Part shown: positions 5,480 through 12,417 of the stretch, piece by piece
Layout of the letters: every line of letters starts with the position of its first letter
How positions within the stretch are numbered: position 1 is the first letter of the stretch
NCBI RefSeq assembly: GCF_030249855.1
Contig: NZ_JANURN010000015.1
Span: forward strand, 1-13,097
Origin: Helicobacter_B zhangjianzhongii
GTDB lineage: Bacteria > Campylobacterota > Campylobacteria > Campylobacterales > Helicobacteraceae
Direction: 5' to 3'
Length of the DNA stretch: 13,097 nt
Translations under genes and position numbers: made by a program
Notes under the pieces: model-generated
Database searches by the model: none
What the model saw: only the letters and a program-made list of their open reading frames with translations
Told to the model about the DNA's origin: nothing

Positions 5480-5494
5480 AAAAGTGGATTCTAG
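5480..5494 (-). repeat. TAGAATCC repeat supplying the dedA stop codon
   Basis: On the minus strand it reads CTAGAATCCACTTTT, and its TAG (5491-5493) is the stop codon of dedA. With 4811-4828, both genes bordering this spacer end in the same repeat. Confidence 0.9.
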
Positions 5495-6069
5495 GAAGTA
5501 TGCTTTGCTAATGCCTTTTTGCTAAACCACAAAGCCACGATGATCAAAGCGACAAACACCCCAATGACAATGTAAGAATACTGCCCATACGACTCCACGA
5601 TCTCAATCACCGCCTTTGAGAAATAAAACGCTAGTAGCCCCAAGCTAGTAGCCCAAATCACGCTAGCCAAGAAGTTTAGCACTACAAATTTCTTAAGATC
5701 ATAGCGACTAGCACCGATGGCTAAAGGCACGAGAAACTTCACGCCATAGATGTATTTGTTGATCACAATTAGCGCGGCACCATATTTCTTCAGCCAAATA
5801 TGCATAAGCGCGATTTTCCTACGATGAGCAGAGAGAAACCGCTCGAAGTCCTTTTTTTGATAACGCGTAAGGATCACTAGCAGAGAGCTACCTGTAAAAT
5901 TCCCCATAGTAGCGATGATAATGCTTGCTGCAAGATTGATATGCCCTAGTGTGGCAAGTGTGCCAGCTGCGAGAATCCCCACATACCCACTCCCCATACA
6001 ATAAAAAAACAACGCCACATAGCCCCAAGTCTCAAAAGAGTCTTTAAATGAGTCGATAAAGCCTTCCAT
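5491..6069 (-). CDS. DedA/VTT-family inner membrane protein
   Basis: This 192-residue polytopic membrane protein belongs to the DedA family, whose members act as lipid flippases or scramblases (for example undecaprenyl phosphate recycling) and affect envelope integrity. Visible features are hydrophobic segments FETWGYVALFFYCMGSGYVG, ILAAGTLATLGHINLAASII, the family block LIVINKYIYGVKFLVPLAIG followed by ASRYDLKKFVVLNFLASVIW, and a C-terminal helix SYIVIGVFVALIIVALWF. The usual conserved arginine before the amphipathic segment appears as lysine (NKYIYG) and the usual N-terminal acidic residue is not obvious. I chose ATG 6069 because AAAGG lies just upstream; the earlier ATG at 6099 (202 residues) lies almost at the predicted transcript start and has no Shine-Dalgarno. 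The exact substrate is unknown. It converges with bioGC and diverges from the hemerythrin gene. Confidence 0.85.
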   Translation of the reverse strand: MEGFIDSFKDSFETWGYVALFFYCMGSGYVGILAAGTLATLGHINLAASIIIATMGNFTGSSLLVILTRYQKKDFERFLSAHRRKIALMHIWLKKYGAALIVINKYIYGVKFLVPLAIGASRYDLKKFVVLNFLASVIWATSLGLLAFYFSKAVIEIVESYGQYSYIVIGVFVALIIVALWFSKKALAKHTS

Positions 6070-6106
6070 AAGTTTTACCTTTCTAAGTTTCATTATCATT
6101 TTTGTA

Positions 6107-6112
6107 ATTATA
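6107..6112 (-). promoter_or_regulatory. dedA -10 element
   Basis: TATAAT on the minus strand, about 38 nt upstream of the chosen dedA start. The predicted transcript start near 6100 makes the upstream ATG at 6099 essentially leaderless. Confidence 0.55.
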
Positions 6113-6168
6113 CATAGTTTGGGAACATATTTTGCAAGAGTTTTTAAGGGAAAAAAAACCTTGAAAGT

Positions 6169-6208
6169 TATAAAATGACAGCTTTTAGGAGTGAAACTTA
6201 AAGGAAGG
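6169..6208 (+). promoter_or_regulatory. Hemerythrin gene promoter and ribosome binding site
   Basis: TATAAAAT at 6169-6176 serves as -10 (TATAAA or TAAAAT). A strong Shine-Dalgarno, AAGGAAGG (6201-6208), lies 4 nt before ATG 6213. No obvious -35, as is common in these bacteria, but the region upstream (6141-6158) is rich in A-tracts including A8. Confidence 0.5.
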
Positions 6209-6212
6209 TGAT

Positions 6213-6782
6213 ATGGCGATACCTGAATGGGATGAGAAGTTTAGCATACACAATGATGTGATTGACATCCAGCATAAAAAGCTCTTTGACATTGCCCACA
6301 GAGCAGGGCTACTTATCAGCAAGCAAGTCGATGGTAATGAGATCAAAAAGATCCTTGTAGAGCTTTTTGAATATATGAAAGTGCATTTTCACGATGAGGA
6401 AGCCTATATGGCAAGTATCGGCTACCCGGGGCTTGAGCGGCAATCCCATATGCACCAAGAGATTATCCGCGATATGACAGAGCTGATCCAAAATATCCGC
6501 TATGACTTTAAGCAAAAGCTTGCCATCATCACGGAAGAGTGGCTAATCAACCATATCTTAAAAGAAGATATGCAAATTGAAATATACCGCAAAGCCCACG
6601 AAGAAGAAATCAAAGCTATGCAGGCAAAGCGAAATGGAGAGAAAGAAATCACGCATGTTTATAAATGCGCGTGCAAGCCAGCGTTTAAGGTGCTAAACAC
6701 TGTGCATGAGAAAATCCAGAGCGGGCAGTCATTCCACTGCAAAAAGTGTGGCGAGAGTATTGTGTTTGTGCGTGATGAGTAG
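6213..6782 (+). CDS. Bacteriohemerythrin with C-terminal cysteine pairs
   Basis: This 189-residue cytoplasmic protein has an N-terminal hemerythrin domain (about 1-125), a non-haem di-iron O2-binding four-helix bundle. Ligands in family order: H21 (IQHKK), H58 and E62 (VHFHDEE), H81, H114 and D119 (NHILKED). The position normally holding the first His of the HxxxH pair is Gln77 (sequence RQSHMHQE), with H79 nearby. After a charged linker, the C-terminus carries CAC (about 152-154) and CKKC (about 176-179), arranged like a small zinc-ribbon or rubredoxin-like knuckle. The gene has its own promoter and strong ribosome binding site and starts the plus-strand block that leads to nadE-lpxK. In related microaerophiles such proteins protect iron-sulphur enzymes from oxygen; whether that holds here is inference. 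Confidence 0.9.
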   Translation: MAIPEWDEKFSIHNDVIDIQHKKLFDIAHRAGLLISKQVDGNEIKKILVELFEYMKVHFHDEEAYMASIGYPGLERQSHMHQEIIRDMTELIQNIRYDFKQKLAIITEEWLINHILKEDMQIEIYRKAHEEEIKAMQAKRNGEKEITHVYKCACKPAFKVLNTVHEKIQSGQSFHCKKCGESIVFVRDE

Positions 6783-6815
6783 TGCGACCAATAGGCTTAG
6801 ATCACGACATAGCCT

Positions 6816-7277
6816 ATGACTCGCTTTATCTTTCTTGCGTGTTTTGCTCTTTTTAGCGCGAATGCCAGCGAGCCACAAGTAGATGCCAAAGACTTTTTAC
6901 ACTTCTATCATAGCAATCTCACAGCAGCGCACAGGGCGATTGTAGAAGGCTCGATTAGCAGGGAGTTTGTGCGCTTCCGTGGGTATAGTTTAATTGACTA
7001 TGCGATATATCAGCAAATAAGCAAGCAAGAGATACAATCTATCCCAAAGCCTTTGATATTTTTCAGCGGATTTTTTGCCGGGAAGCCCTTGTATAGTGAG
7101 TTTGGCGGCGTGAGTGTTCTTGCATATATAGATGATAGCTCTAAGCCTATCCACTTAAATTTTCAGGGGCGTTATTTTAGCGATATTCTTGCTATTGGCA
7201 AGCAGAGATTCTACGCACTTTGCGCACTTAGCGCGGTCAATCGCTGCTTGCTTTTGGGGATTGGGGAGCGTTGGTAG
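6816..7277 (+). CDS. Small exported protein of unknown function
   Basis: I do not recognise this 153-residue product. It has an N-terminal Sec-type signal peptide: a positively charged start MTR, hydrophobic core FIFLACFALF, and a likely cleavage site after SANA (about residue 18). A cysteine at residue 9 is too early and the context too poor for a lipoprotein. The mature part is mixed, with aromatic stretches (DFLHFYHS, FVRFRGYSLIDYAIY, PLIFFSGFFAG) and a pair of cysteines near the C-terminus (YALCALSAVNRCLLLG) that could form a disulphide in the periplasm. It lies 33 bp after the hemerythrin gene and 31 bp before nadE in the same direction, so it is probably co-transcribed. No convincing Shine-Dalgarno precedes ATG 6816, so expression may be low. 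Confidence 0.7.
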   Translation: MTRFIFLACFALFSANASEPQVDAKDFLHFYHSNLTAAHRAIVEGSISREFVRFRGYSLIDYAIYQQISKQEIQSIPKPLIFFSGFFAGKPLYSEFGGVSVLAYIDDSSKPIHLNFQGRYFSDILAIGKQRFYALCALSAVNRCLLLGIGERW

Positions 7278-7308
7278 GATCTGCTAGATCTATTAGCAAG
7301 GAGCAACT

Positions 7309-8238
7309 ATGGCAAACAAAAGCGACAAAAAACACAAGAGAAACAAAACGAGTAGCCCATATATCGCGCTAGATTCTAGGCTTGAAGATTTTATCACCAC
7401 TGCTACGCGATTTATCACTAAGCAAATGCAAAAAAAGCACGCTAAAAGGCTCATCATCGGGCTTAGCGGCGGGATCGACTCTGCGGTGGTGGCGCGATTG
7501 TGCCAAATCGCGCTGGGCGATGAGAGTAAAGACCGCTTGCTTTGTGTCTTTCTCCCTAGCTCTAAGACTAGCGCGCAATCACGCATTGATGCCAAAGAGC
7601 TTGTAGAGAGATTTTCGCTCCCCTTTATAGAAAGCCCCATAGCCGAGTATGACAAGCTCTTTAGCTCGCAGTTTGTGGATTCTAATGCGCTTGAAGTGGG
7701 GAATTTCTGCGCTAGGGTGAGAATGGCACTACTCTATCACTACTCAAGCGTGCATAAGGGCATAGTCATAGGCACAAGCAATAAATCCGAGCTGCTGCTA
7801 GGCTATGGCACGATTTTTGGCGATTTGGCGTGCGCGATCAATCCTATCGGCGCATTGTTTAAGACAGAGATTTTCTCCCTAGCTAGAATCCTGCAAATCC
7901 CAGAATCCATCATCGCAAAGCCCCCAAGTGCCGATCTCTACCCCAATCAAAGCGATGAGGGCGATCTGGGCTTTAGCTATGGGGATATTGACTCCTTGCT
8001 TGCTGCAATCTACCTAGAATCCACAAAGCTAGAATCCACAAAGCACAAGCCCCTGACATCGCACGCCATCCACCTCAAAGCCCTACGCAAAAAGCTCTAT
8101 AAGCACTTTGACCAAACACTTGTAGCAATGGTGCTATCCCGCATAAAGGCTAATCAATTTAAGCGCGAAATGCCAGAGATCTTCACCCCTAAAGCCTCTC
8201 TACAAAGGCATTTGCACAAAGCTTTGATAAGGATATAA
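7309..8238 (+). CDS. nadE: NAD synthetase, ammonia-dependent type (NadE)
   Basis: This 309-residue enzyme makes NAD+ from nicotinate adenine dinucleotide, ATP and ammonia, the last step of NAD synthesis. Seen: PP-loop ATP pyrophosphatase motif SGGIDSAVV from S53, GTSNKSELLLGYGTIFGD, the substrate-binding stretch KPPSADLYPNQSDEGDLGF, and RIKANQFKREMPEIF near the end. There is no glutaminase domain, so free ammonia is the nitrogen source. A basic N-terminal tail (MANKSDKKHKRNK) and residues 236-245 (LESTKLESTK, from a tandem repeat) make it longer than the roughly 260 residues I expect for this type. AAGGAG (7298-7303) sits 5 nt before the ATG. The GTG of lpxK follows 2 nt after the stop, so the two form an operon. 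Confidence 0.95.
   Translation: MANKSDKKHKRNKTSSPYIALDSRLEDFITTATRFITKQMQKKHAKRLIIGLSGGIDSAVVARLCQIALGDESKDRLLCVFLPSSKTSAQSRIDAKELVERFSLPFIESPIAEYDKLFSSQFVDSNALEVGNFCARVRMALLYHYSSVHKGIVIGTSNKSELLLGYGTIFGDLACAINPIGALFKTEIFSLARILQIPESIIAKPPSADLYPNQSDEGDLGFSYGDIDSLLAAIYLESTKLESTKHKPLTSHAIHLKALRKKLYKHFDQTLVAMVLSRIKANQFKREMPEIFTPKASLQRHLHKALIRI
8014..8043 (+). repeat. Tandem 15-bp repeat in nadE (TAGAATCC family)
   Basis: CTAGAATCCACAAAG occurs twice in direct succession (8014-8028 and 8029-8043), read as LESTKLESTK, residues 236-245. It shares CTAGAATCCAC with the dispersed family but ends AAAG. It lies after the conserved SDEGDLGFSYGD block in a region that should tolerate insertions. Confidence 0.9.
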
Positions 8239-8240
8239 GT

Positions 8241-9968
8241 GTGGATCTCTATGCCTACCACTATACCCCTAGCTTAAGACATAAGATTCTAAGCCTACTT
8301 CTACTGCCCTTTAGCGCATTATATGGGCTAATCGCCACGCTCAAAAGACTTGCCCCTAGAATCCTCTATGGCAAGCAAGGCAGGGACTTTGGGCTGCCTA
8401 TCATATCAGTGGGCAATTTAATCGCTGGCGGCAGTGGGAAGACGCCCTTTATCATCGCGCTTTGCAAGCATTTATGCCTCTTTAGATATGGGCATATCGC
8501 TGTGGTTTCACGCGGCTATAAACGCCAGAGCAAGGGGCTTATCTGGGTGAGCAAGCAAGGCAGGATTCTAGCAGATGTCGCTACAAGCGGTGATGAGCCC
8601 TATCTCATCGCTAGCGCATTAGCAGGGCATAATGTCAGCGTGCTTGTGTGTAAAAACCGCGCCAAAGCCATCAAGCAAGCCAAAGCCCAAGGCGCGCAAC
8701 TCATTTTGCTTGATGATGGATTCCGCTTTTGCTTTAAGAAGTTTGATGTCATTTTACGCCCAAGCTTTGAGCCTTTTTATCCGCGCTTTATCCCAAGCGG
8801 GCTTTACCGCGAGTCTCACTCTCTCTATGGCAAGCTAGCTAGCTCCCCGCGCGCCATAATCGCCCAAGAAAATATCGACTTCACTAGAGAGGTGCAGATC
8901 ACAAACCCAAGTCCCAAAATGTTCCTTATAACCGCCATAGCCAATCCCACGCGTTTGCTAGCATTTCTCCCCGCTATGGATAAAGATTGCGAGATTATTG
9001 GAAGGCAATTTTTCCCCGATCATCACCACTTCACCCCCCAAGAGATCCACGCTATCCTAGGATCCTACGCCCCCACATCGCTGCTCACCACGCAAAAAGA
9101 CGCCACCAAGCTCCAAGATTTCTCCCAAATCCTAAGCATTATGGAGCTAGCTCTCCATATCCACCCGAGCATTGTATGCGCCTTGCGTGCGTATATTGAT
9201 GAGATGGATTCTAGCCCTAGAGAGAGAAGCGAGAGGGATTTGTGCATAGCTGATTATCTCTATACGCCTAATATACCCACACCCTCTGCCACGCTTGCCG
9301 CAGATACGCCCGCGTATCAAAGCACACATTTATCCAGCGATGATCCCGTGCAGATACTATGTGCTATTGAGAAGCGTATCTTTGCAAGCCTTGCACGCAC
9401 GCAATGCCCTAATGCCACAAGCAAGTCAAACCCCCTAGAATCCACTTTTAGCACTTCAATTTTGCTCGCGTGGGCGTGGCTGCCTTGTGATACCACATCA
9501 GTGCAAAATGGCTTGCTAGATTCTGCTCTAGGGATTTTAGAAAATGCCTTTTGTGATGGGCTGGTAGATTTCTGGCTTGATGCAAGGCTATACACAAGCA
9601 AAGCCCCTAGCCACACACACCGCCTAAGCCTAGCACAAAGCTTCCCGCATAGATCTAGCGCGTGGCACTATCTGTTTGACACGCTTTTTGCGCCATTATG
9701 CGCGAGTATCAAAACAGGGGCAAAGATGGCGGATATAGGGGCGAAAATGGGCGCAAAAGCCCCAGAGATAAGTGCAAAAGTGGAGGCAAATGAAGCAAAG
9801 CAGGCAAAAGTGGCAAAAGTGGATTCTAGCGATGCGCTAGCGGCTTTACGCACACAGGCAAAAGAGCTTAGCTGGGATAGTCCGGAGCTATTTTCTATCA
9901 CGACACTACGCATAGGGCTTACCAAAAAGGGCTGGGGGTATTACAAGCAGCGTATCACTATGTCTTAG
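8241..9968 (+). CDS. lpxK: Tetraacyldisaccharide 4'-kinase (LpxK) with long C-terminal extension
   Basis: LpxK phosphorylates the 4' position of the lipid A disaccharide precursor at the inner membrane. Residues about 1-325 carry the enzyme: hydrophobic N-terminus (LLLLPFSALYGLIATL), Walker A GGSGKTP (63-69), VSRGYKR, SGDEPYLIA, LLDDGFRF, RFIPSGLYRES, FFPDHHHFTPQEI and LLTTQKDATKL. The usual length is about 310-330 residues; this frame runs to 575. Residues about 330-575 are not a domain I recognise. They contain LESTF (399-403), ILLAWAWLPCD, SALGILENAFCDGLVDFW, a low-complexity stretch with AKM/AKV-type units (about 495-527), KVDSS (526-530) and an ordered-looking tail TTLRIGLTKKGWGYYKQR. 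The start is GTG 8241 with AAGGA (8229-8233) upstream. The extension is one uninterrupted frame with codon use like the rest, so it is probably translated. Confidence 0.9.
   Translation: MDLYAYHYTPSLRHKILSLLLLPFSALYGLIATLKRLAPRILYGKQGRDFGLPIISVGNLIAGGSGKTPFIIALCKHLCLFRYGHIAVVSRGYKRQSKGLIWVSKQGRILADVATSGDEPYLIASALAGHNVSVLVCKNRAKAIKQAKAQGAQLILLDDGFRFCFKKFDVILRPSFEPFYPRFIPSGLYRESHSLYGKLASSPRAIIAQENIDFTREVQITNPSPKMFLITAIANPTRLLAFLPAMDKDCEIIGRQFFPDHHHFTPQEIHAILGSYAPTSLLTTQKDATKLQDFSQILSIMELALHIHPSIVCALRAYIDEMDSSPRERSERDLCIADYLYTPNIPTPSATLAADTPAYQSTHLSSDDPVQILCAIEKRIFASLARTQCPNATSKSNPLESTFSTSILLAWAWLPCDTTSVQNGLLDSALGILENAFCDGLVDFWLDARLYTSKAPSHTHRLSLAQSFPHRSSAWHYLFDTLFAPLCASIKTGAKMADIGAKMGAKAPEISAKVEANEAKQAKVAKVDSSDALAALRTQAKELSWDSPELFSITTLRIGLTKKGWGYYKQRITMS
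9434..9449 (+). repeat. TAGAATCC repeat inside lpxK extension
   Basis: CCTAGAATCCACTTTT, in frame as LESTF, residues 399-403. Confidence 0.85.
9813..9829 (-). repeat. Reversed TAGAATCC repeat inside lpxK extension
   Basis: GCAAAAGTGGATTCTAG, in frame as AKVDSS, residues 525-530, directly after a run of AAAGTGG-like units (AKVEAN, AKQAKVAK) that look like partial copies. Confidence 0.8.
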
Positions 9969-9987
9969 CATATTTTGCTATCTTTTT
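9966..9987 (+). terminator. Weak intrinsic terminator candidate after lpxK
   Basis: The 5-bp stem TAGCA (9966-9970, which includes the stop codon) and TGCTA (9976-9980), loop TATTT, is followed by TCTTTTT. The stem is short and AT-rich, so termination may be partial. Confidence 0.4.
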
Positions 9988-9988
9988 G

Positions 9989-10015
9989 TAAAATTTCTGC
10001 CCATTTAACCGATAC
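9989..10015 (+). promoter_or_regulatory. Sigma28 (FliA)-type promoter for the chemoreceptor gene
   Basis: TAAAATTT (9989-9996), 11 nt, ACCGATAC (10008-10015). This matches the classical flagellar sigma28 pattern TAAAGTTT-N11-GCCGATAA at 13 of 16 positions with exact spacing. Predicted start is near 10022, giving a leader of about 138 nt before ATG 10160. A sigma70 reading (TAAAAT as -10) is the alternative. Flagellar-class control of a chemoreceptor makes biological sense. Confidence 0.5.
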
Positions 10016-10159
10016 TTAAAGCATTAGTCATTACCATACAGCCTTATCCACATTCATCATCACTTGTGTGCCTGCAGGCTATCTGCCATCTTTGATGTAG
10101 TCTGGCGTGCAGGCTTAGGCGTGGGCGTATGGTGTGCTAGAAATTATCAAGGAGTGTGT

Positions 10160-12280
10160 ATGTTAGCTTTGTATCGTAAGCTTGGCATTGGGGCGAAGTT
10201 TATTATCTATGTCTCTAATGTCGTGATTCTAGGGGTTGCAGCGTTGGCGTTGGTTGTCTCTGACTTTGTGGGAGACAATATGAAAAAAGATGCAGAAGAT
10301 ATTGTCAAAAATTCTTCTCAAAAGTATGCGATTTACATTGAAGGTGCATTTGAGGAGATGGGATCTGTGCTTGAGAGCAGCGCGAAGATTTTAAGCGATT
10401 TGCTGAATGTTACTTCTATCAACAACCCCACCACCGCATCCGTCTTTGAATCATCGACAAAATCTTCCCTAGATGCCGGTGCTTTTGCCCGCTATGGCTT
10501 TGTCTATTTACTAGACGCCCCCCCCCATTTCGCTGCTAAAAGTAAAGCCTACACCACGCCTAAGGGCAATGTCATTATGCTTTTCCAAGATACAGATATT
10601 GATAAGTCCGGCGGGATCAAAACACTACAAAGCACAGACGCGGTGCTGGACTTTCCTGTCGTGCAAAAGGTGCTAAAACAAGCCAAATACGGCGATAGCA
10701 TATCCTTTGGGCGACCTACTAAACTAAACTTTGGCGGTAGGGAATTTGTAGGGCTTAATATCGCTGCCCCCATTTTTGATAGTCAAAGACAGCTTGTCGG
10801 GGTGCTGGGATTTGTCATTGATCTAGGCGATGTAGAGCGGTTTATGCTAAATCCCAAGGACAAAATATGGGAGAATGAGGCTAAAGTACTTGTTGCCGGA
10901 GATGGCACGATCGCCGTGCATAGCAGCGCAGGGCTAGCCCTACACAATCTTAGCGAAGCCAACCAACACCCAAGCGCACAAGAAATTGTCAAAATCATAA
11001 AAAATGGAGAAAATGCGACACTAGATAACTACACCACTCTCTCCAACATAGAGAGCTATGCAAGTGTATCATCGTTTAAAACCGCCGATGACAGCAGCTA
11101 CTCTATCTTTGTCGCTGCACCAAAGGCAGAGGTGCTAGCTCCTTTATATAGGCTTGAGTGGATCATCGCTGGCGTGGCAGTGGTGATCTTGCTCCTTGCA
11201 GTGGTGACTGTGTATTATCTAGTGCATAGGCTACTATCATCAAGGCTGCCAATCATTCTTAAAACTCTGGATCAGTTTTTCAAATTTGTCAATCACGAGA
11301 GCGATGAAGTCCATCATATCCAGATCAAAGCTCGCGATGAGCTGGGTAAAATAGGGCAGATGATCAACGAAAATGTCGATAAATCTCGCGCCCATCTCAA
11401 TCAGGATTCCGCCTTGGTGAAAGAATCTTTAGAAGTGATCAACTTCGCTAAAACAGAGGGCAAAGCTACTAAGCGCATCACGCTTGAAGGTAGCAATCCT
11501 CAGCTAAACGCGCTAAAAGACTCTGTCAATGATCTCTTAGATCTACTTTCAAGTGCCATTGGCAACGATCTCCCAGAGCTTAACCGCGTCTTTGACTCCT
11601 ATACGCGCCTTGATTTCACCACAGAAGTAGCAAATGCTAGCGGCAGGGTAGAAGTCGTTACCAACACACTAGGCGAAGAGATTAGAAAAATGCTTAAAAC
11701 TTCCCTAGAGTTTGCCAACTCTCTCCACTCTCAAAGTGATAAGCTAGAAGAAGCCGTAGCCGCCCTTACTAAATCCTCTAACTCCCAAGCCAGCAGCCTA
11801 GAGCAAACTGCCACTGCCGTAGAGGAGATCACTTCATCTATGCAAAATGTCTCTGGCAGGACCAATGAAGTAATCCAGCAAACAGAAGATATACGAAATG
11901 TCATAGGTATCATTAGAGATATAGCCGATCAGACAAACCTCCTAGCCCTAAATGCCGCTATCGAAGCCGCTAGGGCAGGAGAGCACGGCAGAGGCTTTGC
12001 CGTCGTAGCAGATGAAGTGCGCAAATTGGCAGAGCGCACAAGCAAATCCCTAGGCGAGATAGAAGCTAATACAAACTTACTCGTGCAATCAATCAACGAT
12101 ATGGCAGAATCTATCAAAGAGCAAACCGCAGGGATCACACAGATAAACGAAGCCATCTCTAGCCTAGAGTCCGTAACCCAAGAGAATGTCTCTATCGCTA
12201 ATGCTAGCTCACAAATCTCACAAGATGTATCAGGGATTGCCAAGGCGATATTAGATGATGCAAACAAGAAAAAGGTATAG
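10160..12280 (+). CDS. Methyl-accepting chemotaxis protein with double-Cache-type sensor domain
   Basis: This 706-residue transmembrane chemoreceptor signals to CheA through CheW. TM1 is about 14-35 (IIYVSNVVILGVAALALVV). The periplasmic sensor (about 36-333) looks like dCache: ARYGFVYLLDA, GREFVGLNIAAPIFDSQRQL and VGVLGFVIDLGD, then a membrane-proximal part with VLVAGDGTIAVHSS. TM2 is about 334-355 (WIIAGVAVVILLLAVVTVYY), followed by a HAMP-like linker. The cytoplasmic domain has the invariant hairpin tip RDIADQTNLLALNAAIEAAR and AGEHGRGFAVVADEVRKLAE at about 585-624, and ends soon after at NKKKV with no CheR pentapeptide tail. ATG 10160 is chosen because AAGGAG (10149-10154) lies 5 nt upstream; a TTG at 10064 would add 32 residues ahead of TM1 without a binding site. 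The ligand is unknown. A C9 tract at 10518 could switch it off by slippage. Its 3' end is near-identical to 1-105. Confidence 0.93.
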   Translation: MLALYRKLGIGAKFIIYVSNVVILGVAALALVVSDFVGDNMKKDAEDIVKNSSQKYAIYIEGAFEEMGSVLESSAKILSDLLNVTSINNPTTASVFESSTKSSLDAGAFARYGFVYLLDAPPHFAAKSKAYTTPKGNVIMLFQDTDIDKSGGIKTLQSTDAVLDFPVVQKVLKQAKYGDSISFGRPTKLNFGGREFVGLNIAAPIFDSQRQLVGVLGFVIDLGDVERFMLNPKDKIWENEAKVLVAGDGTIAVHSSAGLALHNLSEANQHPSAQEIVKIIKNGENATLDNYTTLSNIESYASVSSFKTADDSSYSIFVAAPKAEVLAPLYRLEWIIAGVAVVILLLAVVTVYYLVHRLLSSRLPIILKTLDQFFKFVNHESDEVHHIQIKARDELGKIGQMINENVDKSRAHLNQDSALVKESLEVINFAKTEGKATKRITLEGSNPQLNALKDSVNDLLDLLSSAIGNDLPELNRVFDSYTRLDFTTEVANASGRVEVVTNTLGEEIRKMLKTSLEFANSLHSQSDKLEEAVAALTKSSNSQASSLEQTATAVEEITSSMQNVSGRTNEVIQQTEDIRNVIGIIRDIADQTNLLALNAAIEAARAGEHGRGFAVVADEVRKLAERTSKSLGEIEANTNLLVQSINDMAESIKEQTAGITQINEAISSLESVTQENVSIANASSQISQDVSGIAKAILDDANKKKV
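10518..10526 (+). repeat. C9 homopolymer in the chemoreceptor coding region
   Basis: Nine Cs encode part of DAPPH (residues 119-123) in the first half of the sensor domain. At nine the frame is open; gain or loss of one would truncate the receptor before TM2. Confidence 0.8.
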
Positions 12281-12347
12281 CCACAAGCGATTCGCTCTTG
12301 GGCGAGCAATGCGGCAGTGTTGCAAAAATTACTAAAGAAACATCGGC
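12176..12347 (+). repeat. Right copy of 172-bp direct repeat (partner 1-172)
   Basis: Matches 1-172 with one mismatch (T at 12199 against C at 24). It includes the last 105 bp of the full chemoreceptor gene and the left block of structured repeat copy 3. Downstream the copies part company after CATCGGC. Confidence 0.95.
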
Positions 12348-12417
12348 TACGCCGAGCGGTGTCTCTTGTTTTGGAGGCAACCGCAGACCATTAGTCTAGC
12401 TCTGCCCCCAAAACAAG
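12285..12417 (+). repeat. Structured stem-loop repeat, copy 3
   Basis: It starts AAGCGATTC 4 nt after the chemoreceptor stop. Arms CTTGTTTTGG (12365-12374) and CCAAAACAAG (12408-12417) pair perfectly. Inside are GGCA (12376-12379) with TGCC (12403-12406) and an apical AGAC/GTCT hairpin (12385-12397). A further small hairpin, TCGGC-TAC-GCCGA, is at 12343-12355. The right block seen in copies 1 and 2 (CCACAGCCCCACCGC) is missing, replaced by the tandem array. Confidence 0.65.

Larger units (their letters stand above)
4816..5490. other. 675-bp repeat-packed spacer between converging bioGC and dedA, no gene
   Basis: Open frames exist on both strands (for example 4869-5129 plus and 4838-5098 minus), but they are translations of repeats, have no ribosome binding site and mirror each other, so none is called. 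Contents in order: TAGAATCC copy (4811-4828), structured repeat copy 2 (4831-4966), TAGAATCC (4982-5000), GTCATTGCGAG unit (5018-5127), reversed TAGAATCC (5161-5176), reversed GTCATTGCGAG unit (5206-5247), TAGAATCCGC (5264-5280), GTCATTGCGAG unit (5300-5377), TAGAATCCGC (5402-5418), reversed GTCATTGCGAG-like unit (5425-5463), and reversed TAGAATCC (5480-5494). The spacer is essentially a mosaic of two short repeat families in both orientations. Confidence 0.85.

Noticed and set aside
4838..5511. Several 60-90 residue frames in the 4816-5490 spacer
   Set aside because: They are translations of repeat families (PRIHFF, KWILG and SARNDG-like peptides), overlap on opposite strands and lack start signals.
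6070..6099. Upstream ATG for dedA
   Set aside because: It falls almost at the predicted transcript start and has no ribosome site; ATG 6069 has AAAGG upstream.
10064..10159. TTG start adding 32 residues to the chemoreceptor
   Set aside because: No Shine-Dalgarno; the added residues do not fit a chemoreceptor N-terminus, while ATG 10160 has AAGGAG at good spacing.
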